Made by a program: the position numbers and the translations under genes. Under the pieces are notes generated by a model. That model did not search any database. It saw only the letters and a program-made list of their open reading frames with translations, and was not told the origin of the DNA. Below, piece by piece: positions 16,529 through 24,686 of a stretch of DNA of 64,000 bases. Source of the DNA: CATOSD01 sp965203135 (GTDB taxonomy: Bacteria; Chloroflexota; Dehalococcoidia; Lucifugimonadales; CATOSD01); assembly GCA_965203135.1 (NCBI GenBank), contig CBDBBO010000002.1, forward strand, positions 930,001 to 994,000, read 5' to 3'. The first letter of the stretch is position 1. Each line of letters begins with the position of its first letter.

Positions 16529-18493
16529 ATAGACATCCTGCTCTTTGTGCCCGCTGCCGGACTGTCGGACGGTAGCGCCACACTCGTAAAGGACTTCGCC
16601 ATCGCGATGGTGATTGCCGCCGCCGGTCTGGCGCTGGCAAGGGTGGTGCGGCAGCCCCCGGTGCTCGGGTACCTCGTGGCGGGAATGCTGATCGGCCCGT
16701 TCACCCTGCCCACACCCCTTATCAGCAATCTGGACACAATCGGTGTGCTGGCCGAGCTGGGACTCATACTGCTGCTATTCGGCATCGGCCTGGAGTTGGG
16801 TTGGCGGCGCATTCGCAACATCGGATTCCTGGTGCTGGTTATTGGCGTTGTGGAGATCAGTGTTCTCACACTCTTCGGCGTCTGGACCGCCAGTATCTTC
16901 CCAGGTATTGACTCCAGTTACGGCCTCTATCTGGGTGGCGCAATCGCCATCAGTAGTTCTGCGATTCTCCTCAAAGGGCTGCGAGACAGCGGCAATCTCA
17001 ATGCGAGATGGGGTCAGACTATCGTCGGGATTCTGCTGGTCGAGGACTTCGCCGCAGTGATACTGCTGACCGTTCTGTCCGGTCTGGCGACCACGGGCAC
17101 GGCGAGCCTGGGCGACACTGGACTGTTGGTCTTGAAGCTGGCCTTGTTCTGCATCGTGGTGCTCGTGGTTGGCACCATGCTTGCCTCCAGGATAATGCAC
17201 GCGTTATCGCGCTTTCAGTCGGACGAGACTCTGCTGCTTGCAAGCTTGGGGTTCTGCTTCCTGCTCGCGCTGTGCGCAACTCTCCTCGGCCTGTCGCCGG
17301 CCGCCGGCGCCTTTCTGGTCGGGGTAGTGATAGGAGATACCGAAGCCTCGGAGCGCGTCACGGGAATGGTCTCTCCGGTGAGAGACATGTTCGGAGCTCT
17401 GTTCTTCCTCTCGATTGGAATGCTCATCGACTACCGTACGCTGGGCGACTACATAGTGCCCGCGCTGGTGGTGGCGGCCGTGTTCATGGTTGGCAAGATC
17501 TCTGCCAACTTCATCGGCTCCATTCTGGCCGGGCGCAGACCCGCCGACGCACTTCGAGTGGGCATGACGATGCCCCAGATGGGAGAGTTCTCTCTGGCGA
17601 TAGGTCGTCTCAGCCCCTCGGACGTCGTGGGCGGGTCGGCGCTGGGACCGGTGCTCTCACTGTGCACCGCAATAACCTCGGTACTGGCGCCTCTGACGAG
17701 TCGTTCGGCGCCGACCCTGACAAGGTGGGCTAATCGACGCATTCCTGTCCCGGTGCACAAGGTTATGCTCTCGGTCAGCCTGGGCGTTAGCATCTTCTGG
17801 TCCGCCTTTTCGCTGGTTGGCCCGACGGGCGAGCGGCTGCGTGACATCGGACGTGGGATTCTGATCAATGTCGGCATTATCGGCGTGCTCTGTGCCGCAG
17901 GGACTGGTGTGCTGTACATCACTCCGGAGACGCTCGGGGGTCTGTTTCCCTGGCCCGTGGGTATCACGGGACTGCTGTTCGTGGGGATTGTGATAGGTCT
18001 GAGCGTACCATCGGCGATTCGCATCTGGCACTCGCTGGGAGCTCTCGCATACATTGCCACCAACAATCCACAGTTTCATTCCTTCGGCGAGGGCGGTCTC
18101 GAACGCTGGCGCACGTGGCGGACTATGGTTGAGTATGGGCTTGCAACGGTGCTCCTCGGGCTACTGTTTCTGTTGAGCCTCCCGTTTATCGTTCGGCTGT
18201 TCACTCTGGGCAGTCTGTCAGTACCGCTATCGCTTATCCTGCTGGTCCTGCCCGCGCTCGCGGTGAGTGTGTTCAGCATCCGACTTCACAGGATACTGGA
18301 GCCGGCATTCAGAGACACGTTCACTGCCGAGTCAGAAGGTTCCAGCGAGAGTCCTGCTGGTGCTCAGGAAGAGGTTGAGGTGCAACCAACGCACACGCGG
18401 CAACAGCGTGCAGAGGGCCTCCCTAGGGATCAGGAAGCCCCCCCGAACCGGCCCGAAGGCGAGGGCGTGGAAGCGCGGGACGACGACTCCTGA
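16529..18493 (+). CDS. CPA2-type cation:proton antiporter (KefB-like) with a C-terminal membrane extension
   Basis: About 654 aa. The first 400 residues show the Na+/H+ exchanger fold: QPPVLGYLVAGMLIGP, LLLFGIGLELGWR, LVEDFAAVILL and a late MPQMGEFSLAI. A further four or so membrane helices and a hydrophilic tail rich in Glu/Gln/Arg follow, with no TrkA-N domain. The homologous N-terminus starts at codon ATA 16529, preceded by AGGAG with seven-base spacing. Only TTG 16508, GTG 16547 and GTG 16442 are conventional in-frame alternatives, all without good sites. It probably exchanges K+ or Na+ for H+. Confidence 0.82.
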   Translation: MDILLFVPAAGLSDGSATLVKDFAIAMVIAAAGLALARVVRQPPVLGYLVAGMLIGPFTLPTPLISNLDTIGVLAELGLILLLFGIGLELGWRRIRNIGFLVLVIGVVEISVLTLFGVWTASIFPGIDSSYGLYLGGAIAISSSAILLKGLRDSGNLNARWGQTIVGILLVEDFAAVILLTVLSGLATTGTASLGDTGLLVLKLALFCIVVLVVGTMLASRIMHALSRFQSDETLLLASLGFCFLLALCATLLGLSPAAGAFLVGVVIGDTEASERVTGMVSPVRDMFGALFFLSIGMLIDYRTLGDYIVPALVVAAVFMVGKISANFIGSILAGRRPADALRVGMTMPQMGEFSLAIGRLSPSDVVGGSALGPVLSLCTAITSVLAPLTSRSAPTLTRWANRRIPVPVHKVMLSVSLGVSIFWSAFSLVGPTGERLRDIGRGILINVGIIGVLCAAGTGVLYITPETLGGLFPWPVGITGLLFVGIVIGLSVPSAIRIWHSLGALAYIATNNPQFHSFGEGGLERWRTWRTMVEYGLATVLLGLLFLLSLPFIVRLFTLGSLSVPLSLILLVLPALAVSVFSIRLHRILEPAFRDTFTAESEGSSESPAGAQEEVEVQPTHTRQQRAEGLPRDQEAPPNRPEGEGVEARDDDS

Positions 18494-18526
18494 GGATCGC
18501 CTCTACGAGATAGTGCATCCGGGGCT

Positions 18527-18781
18527 ACTGTCAACGTCGACAGCACAGACTCCGTGGTCTGCCGCGACGACTCCAAGCTTTGATTGACTACCTGGAGTCC
18601 GGTCTGCCTGATCCTGAACTGGCGCAGCAGGCCGAATACCTGGAGGAAATGCAAGGAGGCATGCCTGGAGCTCCAAGACGAGTTCGAAGCGGACGTGGAG
18701 CGCGGCGTCACTATCTGCGCAATTGTCTGCCGGAAGCTGTACAATCGTGACCCACCAAAAGTGAATGAGGGCACGGGTGAA
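18527..18781 (+). pseudogene. zinc-finger (anti-sigma-like) segment with apparent frameshifts
   Basis: No single frame is open, but pieces in different frames join into a plausible zf-HC2-type sequence: VVCRDDSKL, then LIDYLESGLPDPELAQQAEY, then CKEACLELQDEFEADVERG. Joining them needs one missing base near 18580 and one extra base in the AAA at 18647-18649. The last piece shares its frame with the LRR gene that follows. No start codon is evident. Tentative: it could be a decayed gene, or an upstream part of the LRR protein damaged by sequence errors. Confidence 0.3.
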
Positions 18782-20071
18782 ATGACCGGGCGGATACTTG
18801 TAGCTATCCTTGTACTGGCGCTTCCCCTGGTTCTGCTGGCCTGCGGCTCCGATGCACCGTCGGCCGCTTCCACGCCTGGGCCGGATAGGCGCGCAGCCTC
18901 TCCCAGTTCAGGCATCCCCGCACCCTACCACCGCTCCGCCTTGGATTCGGGCACGATGGCAGCCACTGTCGAGGGTGCGGCTATGGAAGCGTGGGAGTCT
19001 GTGGTCGCAGCCTACCAGGGTTCCGTCGAAACGGACAGGAAGGCGCTGGTTGCCCTTTACGATGCCACCGACGGGCTCAACTGGACGAACAACGACAACT
19101 GGCTGAGCAACAGGCCCCTGAGCGAATGGTACGGCGTGGGAACCGACGACAGCGGGCGTGTGATCGACTTGGACCTCGCCTACAACGGGTTGAGATGGAA
19201 GTTGCCGGCCGAGTTGGGCCAACTCTCCAGGCTGGTGGACCTGAGCTTCCACTACAACGACTTGACAGGAGAGATACCCGCCGAACTCGGGCAACTCTCC
19301 AACTTGGAGTTCCTGAGCCTGGACGCCAACCAATTGAGCGGGGAGATACCTCCGGAGTTGGGTAGGCTCGAGGGACTGCTTGTGCTTGGACTCAGCAGCA
19401 ACGGGCTGACCGGAGAGATTCCTGTTGAACTGGGCCAACTCTTCAAGCTGGAGAGTATGTACCTCTATTCCAATAATCTGAGCGGAGAGATCCCGCCGGA
19501 ACTGGGCCGGCTCTCCAACTTGATCCGTCTCCACATAGGTAGCAATGCGCTGAGCGGGGAGATACCACCGGAGTTGAGCCGGCTCTCCAGCCTGCAACAG
19601 CTTGACATTCAAGAGGCCCAGCTGAGCGGAACGTTGCCGCCGGAACTGAGTCGGCTCACAGGTTTGAGATACCTGAACCTCTTTGGCAATAATCTGAGCG
19701 GCGAGATACCTCCGGAGCTGGGCCGGCTATCCAATCTGCGAGCGCTGATACTCGGCAGAAACCATCTGAGTGGAGGAATACCCGCTACACTGACCCAACT
19801 CTCCAAACTCCGTTCTCTGGACCTCTCTTTCAACCGCCTGAGCGGACAGATTCCGGCCGAACTGGGCCAACTCTCCGGGTTGAGAACACTGTTCCTCGCA
19901 GTCAACCAGTTGAGCGGAGCGATACCGGCCGAACTGGGCCAGCTCCCCAACCTGGAGTCATTGAACCTGTTTGGAAAGGAACTGAGCGGGTGCGTGCCAT
20001 CCGCGCTCGGGGACGTGGGCTACCATGACTTGGGCCGGTTGGGGCTAAAGTTGTGTGGGTCGGATCCTTAG
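18782..20071 (+). CDS. leucine-rich repeat lipoprotein (plant-type LRR)
   Basis: 429 aa from ATG 18782. The signal peptide ends in LVLLAC, so the mature protein should be lipidated at Cys and exposed outside. A linker leads to the ALYDATDGLNWTNNDNW cap common to bacterial plant-type LRR proteins. About eleven repeats of the consensus L-S-G-E-I-P-x-E-L-G-x-L-S-x-L follow, ending with GCVPSAL. Such domains bind proteins or glycans, but the ligand is unknown. An in-frame extension upstream reads into a zinc-finger-like segment; the lipobox argues for the start used here. Confidence 0.85.
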   Translation: MTGRILVAILVLALPLVLLACGSDAPSAASTPGPDRRAASPSSGIPAPYHRSALDSGTMAATVEGAAMEAWESVVAAYQGSVETDRKALVALYDATDGLNWTNNDNWLSNRPLSEWYGVGTDDSGRVIDLDLAYNGLRWKLPAELGQLSRLVDLSFHYNDLTGEIPAELGQLSNLEFLSLDANQLSGEIPPELGRLEGLLVLGLSSNGLTGEIPVELGQLFKLESMYLYSNNLSGEIPPELGRLSNLIRLHIGSNALSGEIPPELSRLSSLQQLDIQEAQLSGTLPPELSRLTGLRYLNLFGNNLSGEIPPELGRLSNLRALILGRNHLSGGIPATLTQLSKLRSLDLSFNRLSGQIPAELGQLSGLRTLFLAVNQLSGAIPAELGQLPNLESLNLFGKELSGCVPSALGDVGYHDLGRLGLKLCGSDP

Positions 20072-20213
20072 CGGCGGTATGTGCAGGCGGCCTCCCGCGT
20101 CGTGCGGACGAGATTCGGCGGCTTGACCCAGCGAATTGCGATTCGGTAACATCGCCTCACGGCCGAAATGTCCGCATCGGCATACGGAGGAGACGAAAGA
20201 GAAGGGACTACAG

Positions 20214-21056
20214 ATGAACGCTACGCAGAAGCCCGTCGCCGTCGTGATAGGCGCGACCTCCAAGTGGCAGTCGGATGGGCGCAACACGCGGCTGATCCAC
20301 GGCAGCGATATCGACGACAGCGACCTGCCCGTCGGCGTGCGCTGGGGCGTGGGCGGCGCCATCGCCCAGAAGTTCGCGCAGGAGGGCTTCCTCACGGTGC
20401 TGACCACCCGCAACGCCGGGAATGCCGCCGCGCTGCAGGCGGCCATCGGCGAGCAGGGTGGCGAGAGCATTATCGTCGAGTTGGATCTCTCATCGCGCGA
20501 CTCCATATCTAACGCTTTCGCCCGGATCCGGGACCAGGCGGGCGAGCCGGACGTGCTGGTGTACAACGCGGGCTACATCGAGGGGCGCGATCTTCCGCCG
20601 GAGAAGGAGCTGCTGGAGCACATTCCGTTCGAGATGCTGGAGACCGCGCAGCACATATCCAGCAGCGGCCCGTTCCTGGTCGTCCAGGAGGTGCTGCCCG
20701 CCATGCGGGAACGCGGTGATGGCACCATTCTGTTCTCCAACAACGCTTCCTCGCTGCGTGGCAGAAAGCGCTACACCGGACAGTCGCTGTACTACCCGAG
20801 GGTGCTGATGCGGACGCTGGCGCAGGCCCTGACAGAGGAATACTCGGAGTACGGCGTGCACGTCGCCAACGTGGTCATAGACGGCATGATCGATTCCCCG
20901 GGAACGAGGGCGATGCCGCGGTCGCAGCAGAACCCCGAACTGCTGATAAACCCGGTCAAGATAGCGGAGGCGTTCTACTACCTGTACACGCAGGACAAGT
21001 CCTGCTGGACGCACGACCTCCAGCTAACGCCGTATCCGGTGAAGCCGAGCTTCTGA
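20214..21056 (+). CDS. SDR-family protein with an insertion in the nucleotide loop and no YxxxK motif
   Basis: 280 aa from ATG 20214. The Rossmann core is recognisable: VAVVIGATSKW at the start, DVLVYNAGY in place of NNAG, and a C-terminal VANVVIDG. Two departures from the family stand out. About 28 residues are inserted between the first glycine motif and GVGGAIAQKFA. The catalytic Tyr-x3-Lys is replaced by SLYYPRVLMR, with Arg at the Lys position and Tyr misplaced. It may have different chemistry or be a binding protein. Followed convergently by an SRPBCC gene. Confidence 0.75.
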   Translation: MNATQKPVAVVIGATSKWQSDGRNTRLIHGSDIDDSDLPVGVRWGVGGAIAQKFAQEGFLTVLTTRNAGNAAALQAAIGEQGGESIIVELDLSSRDSISNAFARIRDQAGEPDVLVYNAGYIEGRDLPPEKELLEHIPFEMLETAQHISSSGPFLVVQEVLPAMRERGDGTILFSNNASSLRGRKRYTGQSLYYPRVLMRTLAQALTEEYSEYGVHVANVVIDGMIDSPGTRAMPRSQQNPELLINPVKIAEAFYYLYTQDKSCWTHDLQLTPYPVKPSF

Positions 21057-21091
21057 TGGGCACGGCCTTTTCGCCAAGAGTGTCGTTCAAC

Positions 21092-21709
21092 CTACAGCAG
21101 ATCCTGTAGCTGCCGCAGTACCTCTCGCCAGTGCTGGCGCATGAGTTCGCGCTCGTCCTGGCTGGATAGTTTCTCCTGGTGGAAGCGGACTGACGTCTTC
21201 TCGCCGGAAGGGATTAGATACAACTGCAGCGTCGAGGGCCGGGCGAGGCCGGGATGCGACCAGGTGAGGCGCAGCCTTTGTCCCGGCACCACGGAGCGGA
21301 TTTCTCCGCTGGCGCCGTCGGCGGTCACGTACTCCGCACCCTTGCGCAGTTGGAGCGGTTGGGACTCGCCAAGCCAGATGTTCCTACCCGGGCCGAGGAC
21401 GAGCAGATCCCAAGCGAGCTCATGGGGTATGGGCAGTGTCTTCTGCACGCCAATCTGGTAGCCGGCGTCGGCGGTCTGGCCCACCTTCCGCAGTCCCCTG
21501 GCCTGCTCGTAACCCACGGTGACCATCTGCTGCCACCAGCCATTGGATAGCCCTCTCTCCGCGGCAAGGAGGCCGACTATCTGCTTGTGTGTCATCTGCC
21601 TGGCGCCGAGACCGTCGAGGAAATCCAGCCACTCGTCCCAGTCGCGGCCCGTGGCCGTGGCCACGGCCTTGCCGGAGATTCCCCCGATTCGCTGATGTGC
21701 GGTCGACAC
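21092..21709 (-). CDS. DUF4287-like plus SRPBCC (AHSA1-type) domain protein
   Basis: 205 aa. Residues 1-75 resemble the helical DUF4287 domain (TGRDWDEWLDFLD, KQIVGLLAAERGLSNGWW, VTVGYEQARG). The C-terminal part resembles the START/AHSA1 ligand-binding fold (LPIPHELAWDLLVLGPGR, LRLTWSHPGL, LYLIPSGEKTSVRFHQEKL). Such two-domain proteins are common and usually uncharacterised; hydrophobic ligand binding is inferred from the fold. It lies downstream of an SDR and an XRE regulator on the same strand, 75 bases after the SDR stop. Confidence 0.72.
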   Translation of the reverse strand: MSTAHQRIGGISGKAVATATGRDWDEWLDFLDGLGARQMTHKQIVGLLAAERGLSNGWWQQMVTVGYEQARGLRKVGQTADAGYQIGVQKTLPIPHELAWDLLVLGPGRNIWLGESQPLQLRKGAEYVTADGASGEIRSVVPGQRLRLTWSHPGLARPSTLQLYLIPSGEKTSVRFHQEKLSSQDERELMRQHWREVLRQLQDLL

Positions 21710-21784
21710 GGCGCTCCTCCCGGCTGACCTGGGTTCCGGCTCGGGGGCCGGAACGACGCTATCGAGGTCGCGGTTGCACGCCGC

Positions 21785-22540
21785 TCAGGCGACGTTCACC
21801 TCGGCGCTGGTGTCCCTGAGCCACGTGGGGCGGATGACGAGCTCGGGGATGGAGGCGCGCTGGGGCAGGCGGGCTATCAGGGTGATCGCCTCCGCGGTGT
21901 CCTCGGCCGTCACCATCGTGTTTCGCGCCTCGGCGGAGGGGACGACCGGGCGGCCGTCCAGGATGGGCGTGTCTACCTCTCCGGGAATCACGACGCTGAA
22001 CCTGATGCCAGAGTTGCGGTACTCGTTGTTGAGGAACGCGGTGAAGTTGATGACGGCGGCCTTGGCGGCGCTGTAGCTCATGCCGGCCAGCGGGCTGCCG
22101 CTGAGTCCGGCCATGGAGGACACGTTGATGACGGTTCCTTCGCCCGCCGCGGCCATCGAGGGCACCACGGCCTGGGCGCAGAACACCGAGCCGACGAGAT
22201 TGCTGTCGTAGACGCTGCGCAGGTCCTCAGGCGTGGTGGTCAGAAGCATCCTGCGTGGCGAGCTATGGCCCGCGTTGTTCACGAGCACGTCAACCTTGCC
22301 GTGCTTGCCGAGCACCTCCTCGACCATGCCGAATACGCGCTGCTTGTCGGCAACGTCCAGCCCGTAGGACTCGGCTTTACCGCCGCCGGCGAGTATCTCG
22401 TCCCTCACAGCCTCGACTTTCGACGCCGTGCGCCCAACGGCGATCACCACCGCGCCCTCTTCCGCCATCATCAGGGCGGACGCCCGGCCGATGCCGCTGC
22501 CGCCGCCGGTTACAATGCAGACCTTTTCGCTTAGACCCAC
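21785..22540 (-). CDS. SDR family NAD(P)-dependent oxidoreductase
   Basis: 251 aa classical short-chain dehydrogenase. TGGGSGIGRA binds NAD(P), NNAGHSSP is the structural NNAG, the catalytic Ser lies in INVSSMAG, and Tyr/Lys in YSAAK. The C-terminus carries PGEVDTP. GTG 22540 is preferred because GGAGGAGG lies eight bases upstream and this leaves 26 bases after the regulator's stop; a longer frame would overlap that gene. It forms a likely operon with the XRE regulator. Substrate unknown. Confidence 0.88.
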   Translation of the reverse strand: MGLSEKVCIVTGGGSGIGRASALMMAEEGAVVIAVGRTASKVEAVRDEILAGGGKAESYGLDVADKQRVFGMVEEVLGKHGKVDVLVNNAGHSSPRRMLLTTTPEDLRSVYDSNLVGSVFCAQAVVPSMAAAGEGTVINVSSMAGLSGSPLAGMSYSAAKAAVINFTAFLNNEYRNSGIRFSVVIPGEVDTPILDGRPVVPSAEARNTMVTAEDTAEAITLIARLPQRASIPELVIRPTWLRDTSAEVNVA

Positions 22541-22566
22541 TTGAGCAACCTCCTCCGGCTCCCGGA

Positions 22567-22926
22567 TCAGTCGCCGGACCGGCTGCTCTCTATGAGTCTG
22601 TTCCACTCCTCCGGAGACTTCACATCGTCGCCGATGGAGCGTAGGAAATGCACCGCCTGCGGGTTCCTGAACAGCGTGCCGGCGAGGTCGGAAGGCACTT
22701 TGCCTCCCAGTATCGTCAATTCGTCGGCGAGCTCCTGCTGGTCGAGGCCGAGCTCTCCCGCGAGTTCGTAGGCGATGCTCTTGAGCACTTTCTCGCTCGG
22801 CGGCTTCACTCGCTGGTTCTCGATCTTGCTAAGGTAAGTGAAGTCGATCTTCACCTTCTCCGCAAGGACCCGCTGGCTCATCTGAGCCTCCTTGCGGAGA
22901 GTTCTTATCCGTTCGGACAGTTCCAT
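22567..22926 (-). CDS. XRE-family helix-turn-helix regulator
   Basis: 119 aa from ATG 22926, which follows GAGAGGTGCG; an in-frame start 30 bases upstream is less supported. Residues 1-60 form the Cro/CI helix-turn-helix: IRTLRKEAQMSQ, LAEKVKIDFTYLSKIEN, then PSEKVLKSIA. The C-terminal half is a small helical region of the kind seen in HipB- or ImmR-like regulators. The SDR that follows is the probable target, and autoregulation is likely by analogy. It diverges from the HAD hydrolase across 200 bases. Confidence 0.85.
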   Translation of the reverse strand: MELSERIRTLRKEAQMSQRVLAEKVKIDFTYLSKIENQRVKPPSEKVLKSIAYELAGELGLDQQELADELTILGGKVPSDLAGTLFRNPQAVHFLRSIGDDVKSPEEWNRLIESSRSGD

Positions 22927-23126
22927 GTTTCGCACCTCTCTTGAAGCATAGCCCAAACTGCGTCGTCAAGGCAACAGCGCCACGCGCCCAGGCGTCGACC
23001 CGGCAATGCCGCGCCCAACTTATGCTAGACGCTTCCCGGTCCACCTGTGTATCTTGGGCCGTATTGTATCCATATTGCGCGGCGCAAGCAAAGGCCCATA
23101 TCCGCGGGCAGATTCGCCGAGATTTC

Positions 23127-23849
23127 ATGAACGGATGGGACGGTGCTGTGATAACTGACTTCAACCGCTTCGAGTGGATAAGCTTCGACTGCTACGGAAC
23201 GCTTGTGGACTGGGAAACGGGCATTTCCTCTGCCGTGGCCCGAGTGGCGGACGCGCACGGCGTGCGCAAGTCCCGCGCCGAAATTCTGGCGCTGTTCGCG
23301 GACGTGGAGCCAAAGGTGCAGTCCACGCCCGGATTCATGGATTACCGGCGCGTTCTGCGCGAGGTGATGAGGCTGATGGCGGAGGAGATGAACATCGAGC
23401 TTGCCGAGTCCGAGCTCACCTGCCTCTCGGACTCGCTGCCCGAGTGGCCCGTCTTCCCCGACGTGGCCGACGCCCTGCGCACGCTGGGCGAGCGTTTCAA
23501 GCTGGGGATAATTTCCAACGTCGACGACGACCTGTTCGCGGGTACGGCCCGGCGACTGGGCGTGGGGTTCGACGCGGTGATAACTTCGCAGCAGGCGCGA
23601 GCGTACAAGCCCAGTCTGACCAACTTCAACCTCGCCCAGGAACGGATGGGCGTTCGGCTCGAGAGTTGGCTGCACGTCGCCGAGAGCCTGCACCACGACG
23701 TCGGCCCGGCGAACGAGCTTGGCATAGCGTCGGTGTGGGTGAATCGCCCTGACCGGGGAGGCGGTACACGGCGAAGCGACGCGAGGCCCGATCTGACTGT
23801 GCCCGGCCTCGCCGCGCTCGCGGAGTTGGCGCGTCCCCGAAGCGAGTAG
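23127..23849 (+). CDS. HAD superfamily hydrolase (haloacid dehalogenase-like)
   Basis: 240 aa from ATG 23127; GTG 23148 is also possible. All four HAD motifs are present: nucleophile Asp21 in FDCYGTLVDWE, ISNVDDD as motif II, Lys in YKPSLTNF and the acidic HHDVGPANELG. The DxYGT form and the GTLVDWE segment resemble 2-haloacid dehalogenases and related phosphatases. Activity could be dehalogenation or phosphate hydrolysis. The K+ channel gene begins 22 bases downstream on the same strand. Confidence 0.88.
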   Translation: MNGWDGAVITDFNRFEWISFDCYGTLVDWETGISSAVARVADAHGVRKSRAEILALFADVEPKVQSTPGFMDYRRVLREVMRLMAEEMNIELAESELTCLSDSLPEWPVFPDVADALRTLGERFKLGIISNVDDDLFAGTARRLGVGFDAVITSQQARAYKPSLTNFNLAQERMGVRLESWLHVAESLHHDVGPANELGIASVWVNRPDRGGGTRRSDARPDLTVPGLAALAELARPRSE

Positions 23850-23871
23850 ACTACGCGCGGCCGCACCGGAT

Positions 23872-24615
23872 ATGGAGGACGACCTGAACATCGCCAGGAA
23901 AGGACGCCTCGGCAGCGCGGAGGAACGCGAGGCGCTGCTCGAGCGTATCGACCGCATCACCGAGATTCCGTTGCTGCTACTGGCGTTCGCAATGGTGCCT
24001 CTGCTCGCGGCGTCGATGCTGTGGGAGTTGACTCCCGCCGCCGAGAGGACAGTTCTGTACCTGGACATTGCGGTGTGGACGGTGTTCGCAACTGATCTGT
24101 GTGTCAAGGCGGTGATCTCTCCCAACAAGATGGCATTCTTCAGGCATCGCTGGCTCGACGTGCTGATAGTGGTAATGCCATTCTTCCGCCCCCTTCGTGT
24201 GGTGCGGGCCTTCCTGTACGGATCGCGGGCGCTTGCCGGAGTCGCGAAGCTGGTCCAGATAGACTACCTGGTGGTCTACGCTGTTGGCCTGATACTGGTC
24301 GTCTCGACGGTTGTTACGACGGCGGAGCGCGGCACGGACTCTCCGCTGGCGCTCTTCGGAAACACCCTGTGGTGGGCGCTCACAACCGTGACGACGGTTG
24401 GCTACGGCGATATGGTGCCGGCCACAACCACCGGCAGGGCCGGGGGCGTGGTGCTGATGGTCGGGGGCATCGCGCTGTTTGGCGCGCTGACCGCGAATCT
24501 CGCCAGGATGTTCATCCGGCAGCAGGACGGCCACGAAGAGGTGGAGGAGCTGCTGCGGGAGGTCAAAGCTCTCAGGGAAGAGGTCGCGGAATTGAGGTCC
24601 CACGAGCGGCGGTAG
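23872..24615 (+). CDS. six-TM voltage-gated-type potassium channel
   Basis: 247 aa. Helices S1-S3 lie between residues 30 and 105. S4 has Arg at every third position (RPLRVVR) as in a voltage sensor. S5 follows, then the pore helix with selectivity filter T175-V-G-Y-G-D180 and S6 (GGIALFGALTANLARMF). The last 30 residues are charged heptads (EEVEELLREVKALREEV), a coiled coil likely to hold the tetramer. No cyclic-nucleotide or RCK domain. Located in the inner membrane. It may share a transcript with the HAD hydrolase. Confidence 0.9.
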   Translation: MEDDLNIARKGRLGSAEEREALLERIDRITEIPLLLLAFAMVPLLAASMLWELTPAAERTVLYLDIAVWTVFATDLCVKAVISPNKMAFFRHRWLDVLIVVMPFFRPLRVVRAFLYGSRALAGVAKLVQIDYLVVYAVGLILVVSTVVTTAERGTDSPLALFGNTLWWALTTVTTVGYGDMVPATTTGRAGGVVLMVGGIALFGALTANLARMFIRQQDGHEEVEELLREVKALREEVAELRSHERR

Positions 24616-24686
24616 CGAGGGCAGGCGCGCGCACCGTCGCCTGGTGGCGTCACTCTGTTCGGGCGGGCCTGCTCGCCTTTAGCGAG

